From Salegentibacter sp. R32 (GTDB lineage Bacteria; Bacteroidota; Bacteroidia; Flavobacteriales; Flavobacteriaceae), in the NCBI RefSeq assembly GCF_008692195.1, contig NZ_RXOM01000063.1, positions 138,886 through 202,885 of the forward strand: a stretch of 64,000 nt of DNA. The letters run 5' to 3'. The translations under genes were made by a program, and so were the position numbers. Below the pieces are notes generated by a model, which searched no databases, was not told the origin of the DNA, and saw nothing but the letters and a program-made list of their open reading frames with translations. The first letter of the stretch is position 1; each line of letters starts with the position of its first letter. This document shows, piece after piece, positions 9,850 through 17,993 of this stretch.

Positions 9850-10698
9850 TTGCAACTATATCAAGAAAATCAACCGCTTCAAGCTGCAATGCTGAAGTTA
9901 AAAAATAACGCTCAAATTGTAGGTCTTATCCCTACTATGGGGGCATTGCACGAAGGACATTTATCTTTAATTAGGGAAGCAAAAAGGCAAAGTGATGTCG
10001 TGGTGGTGAGCATTTTTGTAAACCCTACTCAATTCAATAATTCTTCAGATTTAGATAAATATCCCCGAACCCTTGAGGAAGATTTAAAATTGCTGAAACA
10101 AAATTTTAAAGATTTAATTATATTTTCCCCTACCATTAATGAAGTATACGGAGAAAGCATTACTTCTGAAAAATTTGAGTTCGGCAAGCTTGCCCATCAA
10201 ATGGAAGGGAAATACCGTGACGGACATTTTGACGGGGTTGGCACCATCCTAAAAAAGCTCTTTACCATTGTTCAACCTGATAAAGCTTTTTTTGGAGAAA
10301 AAGATTATCAGCAATTACTGATCGTAAAAAAATTAATAGCCCTTACCGGCCAAAATGTAGAGATAATAGGTTGTCCCATTAGTCGGGAAGAGAATGGTTT
10401 GGCCAGAAGTTCAAGAAACAAAAGACTCTCTGAAGAAGAACAAGAAAAAGCTACTTTTATTTTTAAAACCCTGAAGGAGGCGAAAGAGAAATTTGGCACA
10501 AAAAATGTCCTATTATTAAAACAGGAAATAGAAGAAAAATTTAACCACCAAGCATTTCTAGAATTGGAATATTTTGAAATTTCCGAAGCAGATACTTTAA
10601 TCCCTGCTACCCAAATTGAAGAACATAAAAAATACCGCGCATTTGTAGCGGCTTATGCCAACGATGTAAGGTTAATAGATAATATCGCACTAAACTAA
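9850..10698 (+). CDS. panC: pantoate--beta-alanine ligase
   Basis: PanC joins pantoate and beta-alanine using ATP to make pantothenate (CoA pathway). The adenylate-forming class I motifs are present: LIPTMGALHEGHLSLI (HIGH-like), VVVSIFVNPTQFN, KLFTIVQPDKAFFGEKDYQQ and LARSSRNKRLS (KMSKS-like). The frame is open from an ATG at 9799. I prefer the TTG at 9850, because the -7 box at 9831-9838 places transcription downstream of 9799, and because the resulting 282 residues equal the family's usual length. It is followed 23 nt later by panD, the enzyme that supplies its beta-alanine. Confidence 0.93.
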   Translation: MQLYQENQPLQAAMLKLKNNAQIVGLIPTMGALHEGHLSLIREAKRQSDVVVVSIFVNPTQFNNSSDLDKYPRTLEEDLKLLKQNFKDLIIFSPTINEVYGESITSEKFEFGKLAHQMEGKYRDGHFDGVGTILKKLFTIVQPDKAFFGEKDYQQLLIVKKLIALTGQNVEIIGCPISREENGLARSSRNKRLSEEEQEKATFIFKTLKEAKEKFGTKNVLLLKQEIEEKFNHQAFLELEYFEISEADTLIPATQIEEHKKYRAFVAAYANDVRLIDNIALN

Positions 10699-10721
10699 AG
10701 ACTGTAAACAAGTAAAATAAA

Positions 10722-11072
10722 ATGCAAGTACACGTTGTAAAATCTAAGATTCACCGCGTAAAAGTAACAGGCGCAGATTTAAATTACATTGGTAGTATTA
10801 CCATCGATGAAGATTTAATGGAAGCCGCTAATATTATTGAAGGAGAAAAAGTTCAAATCGTAAATAACAATAATGGAGAACGTTTAGAGACCTACGTGAT
10901 CCCTGGACCTAGAAACAGTGGTGAAATTACCTTAAATGGAGCCGCGGCCAGAAAAGTAGCCAAAGGAGATGTGCTTATTTTAATTGCCTATGCATTGATG
11001 GATTTTGAAGAAGCCAAGCAATTTAAACCCGCCCTTGTTTTTCCCAATGAAGAAAACAATCTTTTAAATTAG
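10722..11072 (+). CDS. panD: aspartate 1-decarboxylase precursor
   Basis: A 116-residue pyruvoyl-dependent enzyme that makes beta-alanine from aspartate for PanC. The self-cleavage site is Gly24-Ser25 ([10 protein letters not shown]), which yields the short beta chain and the alpha chain with its N-terminal pyruvoyl group. K9 ([11 protein letters not shown]) and the NGAAAR segment are the usual active-site elements. It lies directly behind panC and 4 nt before the next gene, so panC, panD and the flippase-like gene form one operon. Length is normal. Confidence 0.96.
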   Translation: MQVHVVKSKIHRVKVTGADLNYIGSITIDEDLMEAANIIEGEKVQIVNNNNGERLETYVIPGPRNSGEITLNGAAARKVAKGDVLILIAYALMDFEEAKQFKPALVFPNEENNLLN

Positions 11073-11076
11073 TGGC

Positions 11077-12045
11077 TTGAATAAAAAACGCCTCATAAAA
11101 ATTTTAAAAACCATACTCCCATTACTCTTGGGAGTTTTTTTCATTCTATACTCAATAAAAAGTGCTACACCGGAAGAAAGAGAAACGCTGTGGCAAAATA
11201 TTACCAAAGCCAATCCTTTTTGGATTTCGTTTTCTTTGTTTTTAGGGATTCTTTCGCATCTTTCCCGTGCCTACCGTTGGAAATACCTCATTCATCCCTT
11301 GGGTTATAAAGTAAAGTTCTACAACCGTTTTATGGCGGTAATGGCAGGTTATTTAGCCAATTTAGGAATCCCAAGGTCAGGAGAAGTCTTGCGTGGAGCA
11401 AGTATTGCTTCGTATGAAAAAGTACCTTTTGAAAAAATTTTTGGTACTATTATTTCAGAAAGAGTAGCCGATTTACTAATGCTGTTACTCATTATATCGC
11501 TGACACTTGTTTTTCAGTACGACCAACTTCTTTATTTTTTTGAAGAAAATAATATCAATCCTATCCTTAGCATTCTTTTATTAATAGGAGTGGTTGTTGC
11601 CGGCTTTTGGGTTCTCAAATTCATTAGAAACTCCACAAGTTCGCGATTTAAAAAAATCAGGGAATTTTTAAATGGTATTTTAGAAGGAATGGTGAGCATC
11701 TTGAAAATGAAAAATTCTGCAGCCTTCATTTTCCACACCGTTTTCATATGGGTGATGTACATCGCCATGTTTTATGTAGTGAAGTATGCCGTTCCCGGAA
11801 CCGAAGCTTTATCTTTATCTTCCATTTTAGTAGCCTTTATCGTCGGCTCATTTGCCATTTCTTTAACCAATGGTGGTATTGGGGTTTATCCAATTGCTGT
11901 AGGGGCAATTTTAATGGTGTTTGGCATTCACCAACAAGACGGGGAAGCTTTTGGCTGGATCGTTTGGGGAACACAAACTTCGCTAAATTTAATACTCGGG
12001 GGGTTATCTCTTATATTTTTGCCTATCCTTAACAAAACAAACTAA
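11077..12045 (+). CDS. flippase-like integral membrane protein (lysylphosphatidylglycerol synthase TM-region family)
   Basis: A 322-residue protein with about eight hydrophobic segments. The AYRWKYLIHPLGY stretch, the MAVMAGYLANLGIPRSGEVLRGA motif and the late SLTNGGIGVYPIAVGAIL motif identify the UPF0104 / LPG_synthase_TM (flippase-like) family. Only the membrane part is present; the aminoacyl-transferase domain of MprF is absent, so tRNA-dependent lipid lysylation is not implied. Some relatives move lipids across the membrane, but the substrate here is unknown. Translation probably starts at TTG 11077, 4 nt after the panD stop, giving MNKKRLIKILK. Confidence 0.85.
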   Translation: MNKKRLIKILKTILPLLLGVFFILYSIKSATPEERETLWQNITKANPFWISFSLFLGILSHLSRAYRWKYLIHPLGYKVKFYNRFMAVMAGYLANLGIPRSGEVLRGASIASYEKVPFEKIFGTIISERVADLLMLLLIISLTLVFQYDQLLYFFEENNINPILSILLLIGVVVAGFWVLKFIRNSTSSRFKKIREFLNGILEGMVSILKMKNSAAFIFHTVFIWVMYIAMFYVVKYAVPGTEALSLSSILVAFIVGSFAISLTNGGIGVYPIAVGAILMVFGIHQQDGEAFGWIVWGTQTSLNLILGGLSLIFLPILNKTN

Positions 12046-12081
12046 AAATTTAAGTAAATTGCTAAGACCAAATTCTTAAAA

Positions 12082-13227
12082 ATGAAAAAACTACTATTTC
12101 TCATAGCAATAACCCCAATGTTTCTTTTAGCTCAGCCGGAGTATAGAACCATACAATCCCAAATCTTAAATCAAAAACGGGAAATTAAGATTCAGTTTCC
12201 CCGAAATTACAAAAGCAATACTGAAAAATCCTATCCGGTAATTTACGTATTGGACGGGGATTATTTATTTGAACCCGTTGCCGGAAATGTAGATTATTTT
12301 GGTTATTGGGGAGATATGCCTGAAGCTATTGTGGTAGGTGTTAATCAATTAGGTAATCGACAAGGAGATACTTCTTACGACCCATCTAATTATTTTCCGG
12401 TCGATGGCGGAGCGGACTTTTTTGAATTTTTAGGAATGGAATTAATGCCGCTTGTAGATGAAGAGTTTCGAACTGCCAATTTCTCCATTGTCGTAGGGCA
12501 CGATTTAACCGCCAATTTCATTAACTACTATTTGTTTAAAGAAAATCCCTTATTTAAAGGGTATATTAATTTAAGTCCCGATTACGCTCCAGAAATGGAA
12601 GAACGAATTTTTAACGCACTTGAATATTCAGAAAAGAAAATCTGGTATTATTTAGCCACCGGGACCGAGGATGTTTCTTCCTTAAGAAAAGGCATTTTAG
12701 CGATGAACGAAAAGTTAAGTCAGGTAAATAATGATTTGATTCATTATAACTTTGATAATTTTGAAGAAGATAATCATTATTCATTAGTAACTAAAGCTAT
12801 TCCCAATGCCTTGGAAAATATGTTTACCCTTTACCGGCCTATCACCCAATACGATTATGAAAAAATACTGGCTGATGAAGAAACCACTGATTACTTTGAA
12901 TACCTAACCAAGAAATATGAAGAAATAGAAAATCAATACGGCTTGTCCCTTCAAATAAGGGCCAACGATATTTTGGCGGTTTCCAATGCGATGATTGAAG
13001 AAGAAAAATGGGATCAGCTCAAAGACTTAGCTAAATTAGCTTCCGATGAACATCCTGATAGTATGCTTGGCTATTATTTAATGGGTTACCACTATGAAGC
13101 CATTGGAAAGCCTAAACGAGCGCTAAAAGAATACCAAGCGGGTTATGTAGCCGAAGAAGTGGCATTTATTAATAAAGAATTAATGATGAACAAGATAGAC
13201 CAGATAAAAGCCGATTTCGGAGAGTAA
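12082..13227 (+). CDS. secreted esterase-family alpha/beta hydrolase with C-terminal repeat region
   Basis: A 381-residue protein with a signal peptide (MKKLLFLIAITPMFLLAQ). The following domain resembles the putative esterase family (esterase D / Fes type): YPVIYVLDGDYLFEPVAGNV, then VVGVNQLGNRQGD, with a nucleophile-elbow-like IVVGHDL. The elbow reads GHDL rather than the usual GxSxG, so the nucleophile serine appears replaced by Asp and catalytic activity is doubtful. The last 100 residues are helical and TPR-like (LASDEHPDSMLGYYLMGYHYEAIGKP). It sits 36 nt after the flippase-like gene and 3 nt before radA, in the same direction. Confidence 0.75.
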   Translation: MKKLLFLIAITPMFLLAQPEYRTIQSQILNQKREIKIQFPRNYKSNTEKSYPVIYVLDGDYLFEPVAGNVDYFGYWGDMPEAIVVGVNQLGNRQGDTSYDPSNYFPVDGGADFFEFLGMELMPLVDEEFRTANFSIVVGHDLTANFINYYLFKENPLFKGYINLSPDYAPEMEERIFNALEYSEKKIWYYLATGTEDVSSLRKGILAMNEKLSQVNNDLIHYNFDNFEEDNHYSLVTKAIPNALENMFTLYRPITQYDYEKILADEETTDYFEYLTKKYEEIENQYGLSLQIRANDILAVSNAMIEEEKWDQLKDLAKLASDEHPDSMLGYYLMGYHYEAIGKPKRALKEYQAGYVAEEVAFINKELMMNKIDQIKADFGE

Positions 13228-13230
13228 TTT

Positions 13231-14595
13231 ATGGCAAAAACAAAAACCACATTTTATTGTCAAAACTGTGGCGCACAATACGCAAAATGGCAAGGCCAAT
13301 GTTCTTCCTGCAAACAATGGAATACGATTGCTGAAGAAGTCCTTCAAAAGGAAGATAAAAAAGATTGGAAATCTCCCAGTACAACCACAAAAAAACGAGT
13401 CCCAAAACCCACGCTGGTCAATGAGATTCAATACGAACAAGAAGCCCGTTTCAATACCAATAACCACGAATTAAACCGGGTTTTAGGTGGCGGTTTGGTG
13501 CCCGGTTCGTTAACGCTTCTAGGCGGAGAACCAGGAATTGGAAAAAGTACCTTATTGCTTCAAATCTCCTTGAATTTGAGCTATAAAACTTTATACGTTT
13601 CAGGAGAAGAAAGTGCACAACAGATTAAAATGCGGGCAGAGCGAATTAATCCTAATCCGGCCAATTGCTATATTTTAACGGAAACAAAAACGCAGAATAT
13701 CTTTCGGCAGGTGGAAGCCATTGAACCGGAAGTGGTCATTATCGATTCCATTCAAACACTGCATAGCGATTTTATTGAAAGCTCACCGGGAAGTATTTCC
13801 CAGATTCGGGAATGTACCACCGAGCTGATTAAATTTGCCAAAGAAACCCATACGCCTGTTCTTCTCATTGGGCATATCACGAAAGAAGGAAGCATTGCCG
13901 GGCCTAAGATTTTAGAACATATGGTTGATACTGTTCTTCAGTTTGAAGGCGACCGTAACCACGTTTACCGAATTTTACGTGCCCACAAAAACCGTTTTGG
14001 TTCAACCAATGAACTGGGCATTTACGAAATGCTAGGCGAAGGCTTGCGCGAAGTAAGCAATCCTTCAGAAATTTTAATTTCTAAAAGCGATCAAGACCTG
14101 AGTGGAACTTCCATTGCTGCTACCTTAGAGGGAATGCGGCCCTTGATGATAGAGATTCAAGCTTTGGTCAGTACCGCGGTTTACGGAACTCCACAGCGCT
14201 CCGCTACGGGCTATAACGTCAAACGTTTGAATATGCTCTTGGCAGTACTGGAAAAACGTGCCGGATTTAGATTGGGAGCAAAAGATGTCTTTCTCAATAT
14301 TACCGGTGGAATTACCGTTGATGATCCCGCGATAGATTTAGCCGTCATCGCCGCCATCCTTTCTTCTAATGAAGATATTTCGATAGCACGGGATATATGC
14401 TTTGCTGCGGAAGTAGGTTTGGCCGGCGAAATTAGACCCGTCACCAGAGCCGACCAACGCATTATGGAAGCCGAAAAGTTAGGTTTTGCAACCATTATGG
14501 TCTCCAAACAAGTCAAACTTCCCCAAAAAGAGTTTAGCATTCATATTCAGAAAGTATCAAGGATTGAAGAGGTGGTGGAATATTTATTTGGCTAA
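13231..14595 (+). CDS. radA: DNA repair protein RadA
   Basis: A 454-residue RecA-like ATPase that helps process recombination intermediates by branch migration. It has the N-terminal zinc finger (C10, C13, C24, C27), Walker A GGEPGIGKST at residues 98-107, the RadA-specific HKNRFGSTNELG motif, and a C-terminal Lon-like domain (GGITVDDPAIDLAVIAAILSS). The start ATG is 3 nt after the esterase stop. All functional motifs are intact and length is normal. Confidence 0.97.
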   Translation: MAKTKTTFYCQNCGAQYAKWQGQCSSCKQWNTIAEEVLQKEDKKDWKSPSTTTKKRVPKPTLVNEIQYEQEARFNTNNHELNRVLGGGLVPGSLTLLGGEPGIGKSTLLLQISLNLSYKTLYVSGEESAQQIKMRAERINPNPANCYILTETKTQNIFRQVEAIEPEVVIIDSIQTLHSDFIESSPGSISQIRECTTELIKFAKETHTPVLLIGHITKEGSIAGPKILEHMVDTVLQFEGDRNHVYRILRAHKNRFGSTNELGIYEMLGEGLREVSNPSEILISKSDQDLSGTSIAATLEGMRPLMIEIQALVSTAVYGTPQRSATGYNVKRLNMLLAVLEKRAGFRLGAKDVFLNITGGITVDDPAIDLAVIAAILSSNEDISIARDICFAAEVGLAGEIRPVTRADQRIMEAEKLGFATIMVSKQVKLPQKEFSIHIQKVSRIEEVVEYLFG

Positions 14596-14624
14596 CATGG
14601 CATAGTTCATGAGCTTATCTTTCC

Positions 14625-15755
14625 GTGAAAAAGAAAAATAAATCCTTATTTATCCTATCAATTTTGGTGTTGACTTGTGTATGGGCTTGTTCCAAGTTGA
14701 ATCAAGTCACCGATGCCATAACCCAACCTTCAGCAAGGGAAATTTACGAGCGGGAGTTTCAAGAACGTCCGGCGGTTTTTTCCCGTTGGCAAGCCGAATT
14801 TGAAGCAGCCAAAAAAGATAGCCTTCGGGTAAACTTACCTTATGCGGAAGCGGGAAAGTTTTCATTTCAGCAAAATGAAGTGTTGAGCTATGAAGTGCAG
14901 TTGCAAAAGGGAACTATTTTTAAGGTAGAAGTAAAAAAAGATTCCGTCCATCATCGGGTGTTTATCGATTTATTTCAACAAAAAGATTCCACTTTTCATC
15001 ATGTAGAAAGCAATCAATTAGAAGAAAATCATCTCCGTTTTCAACCCAAAGAAAGTGGAACCTATCGAATTATGGTTCAACCTGAAGTGGCTGCCCATAC
15101 GCCTTTTTTTATTTCATTTTATGAAGAACCCACCTATCATTTTCCTGTAGCCGGAAAAGGAAATGAAGCCATCCAGAGCTTTTGGGGCAATGAGCGTGAT
15201 GGTGGAAAACGCAGTCACGAAGGCATCGATATTTTTGCACCACGTGGAACGCCGGTAGTGGCGGCCACCGATGGGCGCATAAGCCGAACCGGAAACCGTG
15301 GCTTGGGCGGCAAGCAAGTGTGGTTGCGGGAAGGGATGTTTGGGAATTCCCTGTATTACGCGCACCTTGATAGTATTATCGCGAAATCGGGACAGAAAGT
15401 AAAAATAGGCGATACCTTAGGTTTAGTAGGAAATACCGGAAATGCACGAACTACTCCACCTCATCTTCATTTTGGAATTTATCGGAGTGGTGCCATTAAC
15501 CCCTTGCCTTTTGTTTTTCAAACCGAAAAGTTGAATCGAACTTCCTTTCCTCAGCAATTCCAAACGAACTACCTAGTGATTGCCACAGCAAAAGCCAACT
15601 TACGGCAAGGCCCTGATACTTCTTATCAAAAAATAGGAGAAGTAAGCCGTAACGATACCATTCAATTATTAGGGGAATATAAAAATTGGTTACACGTAAA
15701 AACTCCTGGTCAACAAGCCTTTCTGCATGCATCCTTGGCAAAAGGTTTAAAATAA
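14625..15755 (+). CDS. M23 family metallopeptidase lipoprotein with SH3-like domain
   Basis: A 376-residue lipoprotein translated from GTG at 14625 (MKKKNKSLFILSILVLTCVWAC, lipidated Cys22). After a beta-rich region (residues 60-170) comes an M23/LytM domain with the zinc ligands SHEGIDIFAPRGTPV and HLHFGIY. The C-terminal 60 residues (AKANLRQGPDTSYQKIGEVS) form a bacterial SH3 domain that would bind cell wall. Likely a periplasmic peptidoglycan hydrolase or an activator of one. It ends at a bidirectional terminator and faces an OmpA-like lipoprotein, another cell-wall binder. Confidence 0.87.
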   Translation: MKKKNKSLFILSILVLTCVWACSKLNQVTDAITQPSAREIYEREFQERPAVFSRWQAEFEAAKKDSLRVNLPYAEAGKFSFQQNEVLSYEVQLQKGTIFKVEVKKDSVHHRVFIDLFQQKDSTFHHVESNQLEENHLRFQPKESGTYRIMVQPEVAAHTPFFISFYEEPTYHFPVAGKGNEAIQSFWGNERDGGKRSHEGIDIFAPRGTPVVAATDGRISRTGNRGLGGKQVWLREGMFGNSLYYAHLDSIIAKSGQKVKIGDTLGLVGNTGNARTTPPHLHFGIYRSGAINPLPFVFQTEKLNRTSFPQQFQTNYLVIATAKANLRQGPDTSYQKIGEVSRNDTIQLLGEYKNWLHVKTPGQQAFLHASLAKGLK

Positions 15756-15784
15756 AAAGCCATTCAAAAAATTGAATGGCTTTT
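15755..15784. terminator. bidirectional rho-independent terminator
   Basis: Arms AAAAGCCATTCAA and TTGAATGGCTTTT with an AAAA loop. It lies between the convergent M23 gene (+) and OmpA-like gene (-) and can serve both. Confidence 0.85.
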
Positions 15785-15792
15785 CCCTTATC

Positions 15793-16755
15793 TCATTCCA
15801 TATCTTTTAATAATTCGGAAATTTCATCGAGTTTAGGTGTGAGGATCACTTCAATCCTACGGTTTTTCGCTTTTCCTTCTGTGGTTTCATTACTGGCGAC
15901 GGGAACAAACTCCCCTCTTCCTGCAGCCGTTAAACGATTCGGGTCTATCGAACTGTTTTCTTGTAAAATATGTACAATCGCTGTGGCACGCTTCGTAGAA
16001 AGGTCCCAGTTGTCCTGTAAGGGACCGTTTCCTCCATACGGATCATCATCGGTGTGGCCTTCAATTAATACATTAATATCCGGGTTTTGTGCTAATACGG
16101 TTCCCAATTGCTTTACCGCTTGACGTCCTTGACTGCCCACGGCCCAACTTCCGGAAGAGAACAAGAGTTTGTTTTCCATCGAAACATATACTTTTCCATT
16201 GCGTTGTTCTACCGTTAAGCCTTTTCCTTCAAAATCGGTTAGGGCTTTAGAAATACTGTTTTTTAAAGCTTGCATTTTCGCATCTTTCGCGGCAATCACG
16301 CTTTCCAGTTCATCAATTCGGTTAGACCTGGCCTGTAAATCTTTTTGGAGTTTGTCTAGTCGGGCTTGCTCTTTAGCTAAAGCAGCTTCTTTTTCTTCCA
16401 ATTGCGCTAAAAGCTCCCTATTTTGCCTAGAGTTTTCTGCCAAGGCGGAAGAACTGTTTTTTTCTAACGCATTGTAAGAATCCTGTAGGTTGTGATGAGC
16501 ACCGGTTAACTGATCGTACTCTTTCTGGAGGTGGTTCTTTTCTTCTTTTACTTGTTGCAATTCTTTTTCGATGGCTCCCAGTTCTGCCGTTTGAGAAGTA
16601 TTGAAATCTTCACAATCGGAAAGTTCGTTGCGTAGCTCTTCATTTTTCTTTTCCAAATTGGCAAAACGGTCTTCCAGTTCCTTAAACTTTTTAGCCGGTA
16701 CGCACGCCGTGGTTAAGGCAAAAGCGAGGGCTGGGATTATAAAATTTTTTTTCAT
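15793..16755 (-). CDS. OmpA family peptidoglycan-binding lipoprotein with coiled coil
   Basis: A 320-residue lipoprotein (signal ending ALTTAC, lipidated Cys18). Residues 22-170 are a long heptad-rich coiled coil. The C-terminal OmpA domain (residues 200-310) carries VLIEGHTDDDPYGG, the STKRATAIVHIL helix and the NRRIEVILTP end that bind diaminopimelate-containing peptidoglycan. It probably tethers the outer membrane to the wall across the periplasm. It is cotranscribed behind xth (9 nt gap). The pairing with a DNA-repair gene looks positional rather than functional. Confidence 0.9.
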   Translation of the reverse strand: MKKNFIIPALAFALTTACVPAKKFKELEDRFANLEKKNEELRNELSDCEDFNTSQTAELGAIEKELQQVKEEKNHLQKEYDQLTGAHHNLQDSYNALEKNSSSALAENSRQNRELLAQLEEKEAALAKEQARLDKLQKDLQARSNRIDELESVIAAKDAKMQALKNSISKALTDFEGKGLTVEQRNGKVYVSMENKLLFSSGSWAVGSQGRQAVKQLGTVLAQNPDINVLIEGHTDDDPYGGNGPLQDNWDLSTKRATAIVHILQENSSIDPNRLTAAGRGEFVPVASNETTEGKAKNRRIEVILTPKLDEISELLKDME

Positions 16756-16764
16756 CTTCTTTAA

Positions 16765-17532
16765 TTATAGATCGGTTAATTCAACTAAAATAGGGCAGTG
16801 ATCGCTATGATATGCTTCCTGTAAGATAACGGCCCTTTTAATATTTTCTTGTAAAGGCTGGGAAACCAGGTTGTAATCTATTCTCCAACCTTTGTTATTG
16901 GCGCGGGCATTGGCACGATAGCTCCACCAAGAATATTGTACTTTTTCGTCGTTGAGGTGACGAAAAGAATCCACAAAGCCGCTCTCCATAAAATTGCCGA
17001 GCCATTCCCGTTCTACCGGTAAAAAGCCCGATACATTTTTAAGCCGGACGGGATCGTGAATATCAATCGCTTCATGGCAAATATTATAATCGCCACAAAT
17101 CACCAAATTAGGATAATCCGTTTTCAGTTCATTAATATACTGCTGAAAATCGGCCATATATTCCAGCTTGAATTCTAATCGGTTAATATTGGTGCCGGAA
17201 GGTAAATATAAGCTCATTACCGAAACTTCATCAAAATCGACCCGAATATTTCGGCCTTCTGCATCCATATAGTCGATGCCGGTGCCATAACTAATGTTAT
17301 TGGGCTCCTTTTTACTAAGGATAGCCACACCGCTATAACCTTTTTTCTGCGCCGGGTACCAATAGCAATGGTGATAGCCCAATTCATGAAAAACAGTTTC
17401 GTCAAACTGATCGGGATTGGCCTTAATCTCTTGCAAACAGACCACATCAGGATTGGCGTGGGATAGCCAAGTTAAAAAATCTTTTCGGAGGGCGGCCCGA
17501 ATGCCGTTAACGTTATAGGAAATAATAACCAT
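16765..17532 (-). CDS. xth: exodeoxyribonuclease III (AP endonuclease)
   Basis: A 255-residue EEP-fold nuclease of base-excision repair that cuts abasic sites and degrades 3' ends. Catalytic residues are visible as ISYNVNGIRA (N7), CLQEIKA (E35), GDYNICHEAIDIHDP and the terminal SDHCPI His. Its promoter has a perfect TATTTTTG box at 17549-17556. It is transcribed away from the CRISPR locus; the tracrRNA gene upstream points the same way and ends in its own terminator about 120 bp before xth. Confidence 0.95.
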   Translation of the reverse strand: MVIISYNVNGIRAALRKDFLTWLSHANPDVVCLQEIKANPDQFDETVFHELGYHHCYWYPAQKKGYSGVAILSKKEPNNISYGTGIDYMDAEGRNIRVDFDEVSVMSLYLPSGTNINRLEFKLEYMADFQQYINELKTDYPNLVICGDYNICHEAIDIHDPVRLKNVSGFLPVEREWLGNFMESGFVDSFRHLNDEKVQYSWWSYRANARANNKGWRIDYNLVSQPLQENIKRAVILQEAYHSDHCPILVELTDL

Positions 17533-17548
17533 GAATATCCTTTTGCGC

Positions 17549-17556
17549 CAAAAATA
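17549..17556 (-). promoter_or_regulatory. -7 box of xth-ompA
   Basis: The minus strand reads TATTTTTG, an exact TAnnTTTG match, 17 bp before the xth start codon. Confidence 0.5.
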
Positions 17557-17607
17557 GTATTTTTTAAATGGAAAGTTGGGGAGAGGGTGATAATTTAAAA
17601 GTCGTTC

Positions 17608-17623
17608 TTACGGTTTTCCGTAA
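17608..17623. other. small perfect hairpin between tracrRNA and xth
   Basis: TTACGG and CCGTAA arms with a TTTT loop. There is no T run on either side, so it is not a normal terminator. It could be a protein-binding site or chance. Confidence 0.3.
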
Positions 17624-17652
17624 CAAAATAATTAAAAGAAATGATTATATTT

Positions 17653-17687
17653 AAAAAATAGAAAATCCCACGGAGTACGCAGGATTT
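17653..17687 (-). terminator. terminator stem of the tracrRNA
   Basis: Arms AAATCC/GGATTT extended by U-G and GCG/CGU pairs around a five-base loop, then a six-T run on the minus strand at 17653-17658. Confidence 0.75.
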
Positions 17688-17731
17688 AAGATTTTTCTTC
17701 GGCTTATAGCCTTATTGTGAATTGCTTTCAG
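17653..17731 (-). ncRNA. tracrRNA of the type II-C CRISPR system
   Basis: Transcribed leftward, divergent from cas9. Minus-strand 17730-17714 (TGAAAGCAATTCACAAT) is an anti-repeat that pairs over 17 bp (one G-U) with the first 17 bases of the crRNA-strand repeat. Next comes a small stem GGCT-ATA-AGCC (17711-17701), then an AU-rich linker. The final stem (arms 17682-17687 and 17663-17668, extended by inner pairs) is followed by TCTATTTTTT and acts as terminator. This order (anti-repeat, short stem, terminator stem) is that of known II-C tracrRNAs. The length of about 79 nt is inferred from the promoter at 17736-17765 and the T run; no transcript data are available. Confidence 0.85.
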
Positions 17732-17735
17732 ACTG

Positions 17736-17766
17736 TAAATATAGAAAAAATTAAGCAATTCACAAC
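17736..17766 (-). promoter_or_regulatory. tracrRNA promoter formed by a degenerate CRISPR repeat
   Basis: Minus-strand 17766-17753 reads GTTGTGAATTGCTT, identical to the first 14 bases of the crRNA-strand repeat. After 19 nt from its TTG (17763-17765) comes TATATTTA (17736-17743), in the same place as TATTTTTA in the repeats. Transcription would begin near 17730, exactly at the anti-repeat. Confidence 0.7.
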
Positions 17767-17914
17767 ATATGTTTTGCATAGGTACAATTTATTAGAACCT
17801 CGCAAAATATATAAATAAAAGATTGCTAAGTGTCAATACCAAGGTTAGAAGTTTGGACCCTCCTCTCTAATTTAATGAGACGTGCACTCCTCAATAAACT
17901 TTCACAATCTTTTC

Positions 17915-17945
17915 TTTGACAAAGATATAATAATATTTAAATTTA
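17915..17945 (+). promoter_or_regulatory. candidate cas9 promoter
   Basis: TTTG (17915-17918), 19 nt, TAAATTTA (17938-17945). This is the same TTG-N19-TAnnTTTA architecture as in the repeats and the tracrRNA gene. Predicted start near 17951 leaves a 5' leader of about 43 nt before the cas9 ATG. Confidence 0.5.
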
Positions 17946-17993
17946 CAAAACATATACAACCTATTATTAATCATTTTTTTAAGCATTTCATAT

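Noticed and set aside
17752..17767. A rightward tracrRNA using the + strand copy of AAGCAATTCACAAC as anti-repeat.
   Set aside because: The + strand downstream lacks the short stem and terminator, whereas the minus-strand copy is followed by both. The + copy is better explained as the promoter half.
17777..17790. A 13-nt match between duplicated spacer 3/13 and the tracrRNA-cas9 intergenic region, suggesting self-regulation of cas9.
   Set aside because: In crRNA orientation the match lies at the guide's 5', PAM-distal end, and the seed next to the repeat does not match. Given AT-richness and about 2900 nt of spacer, a 13-nt match by chance is not surprising.
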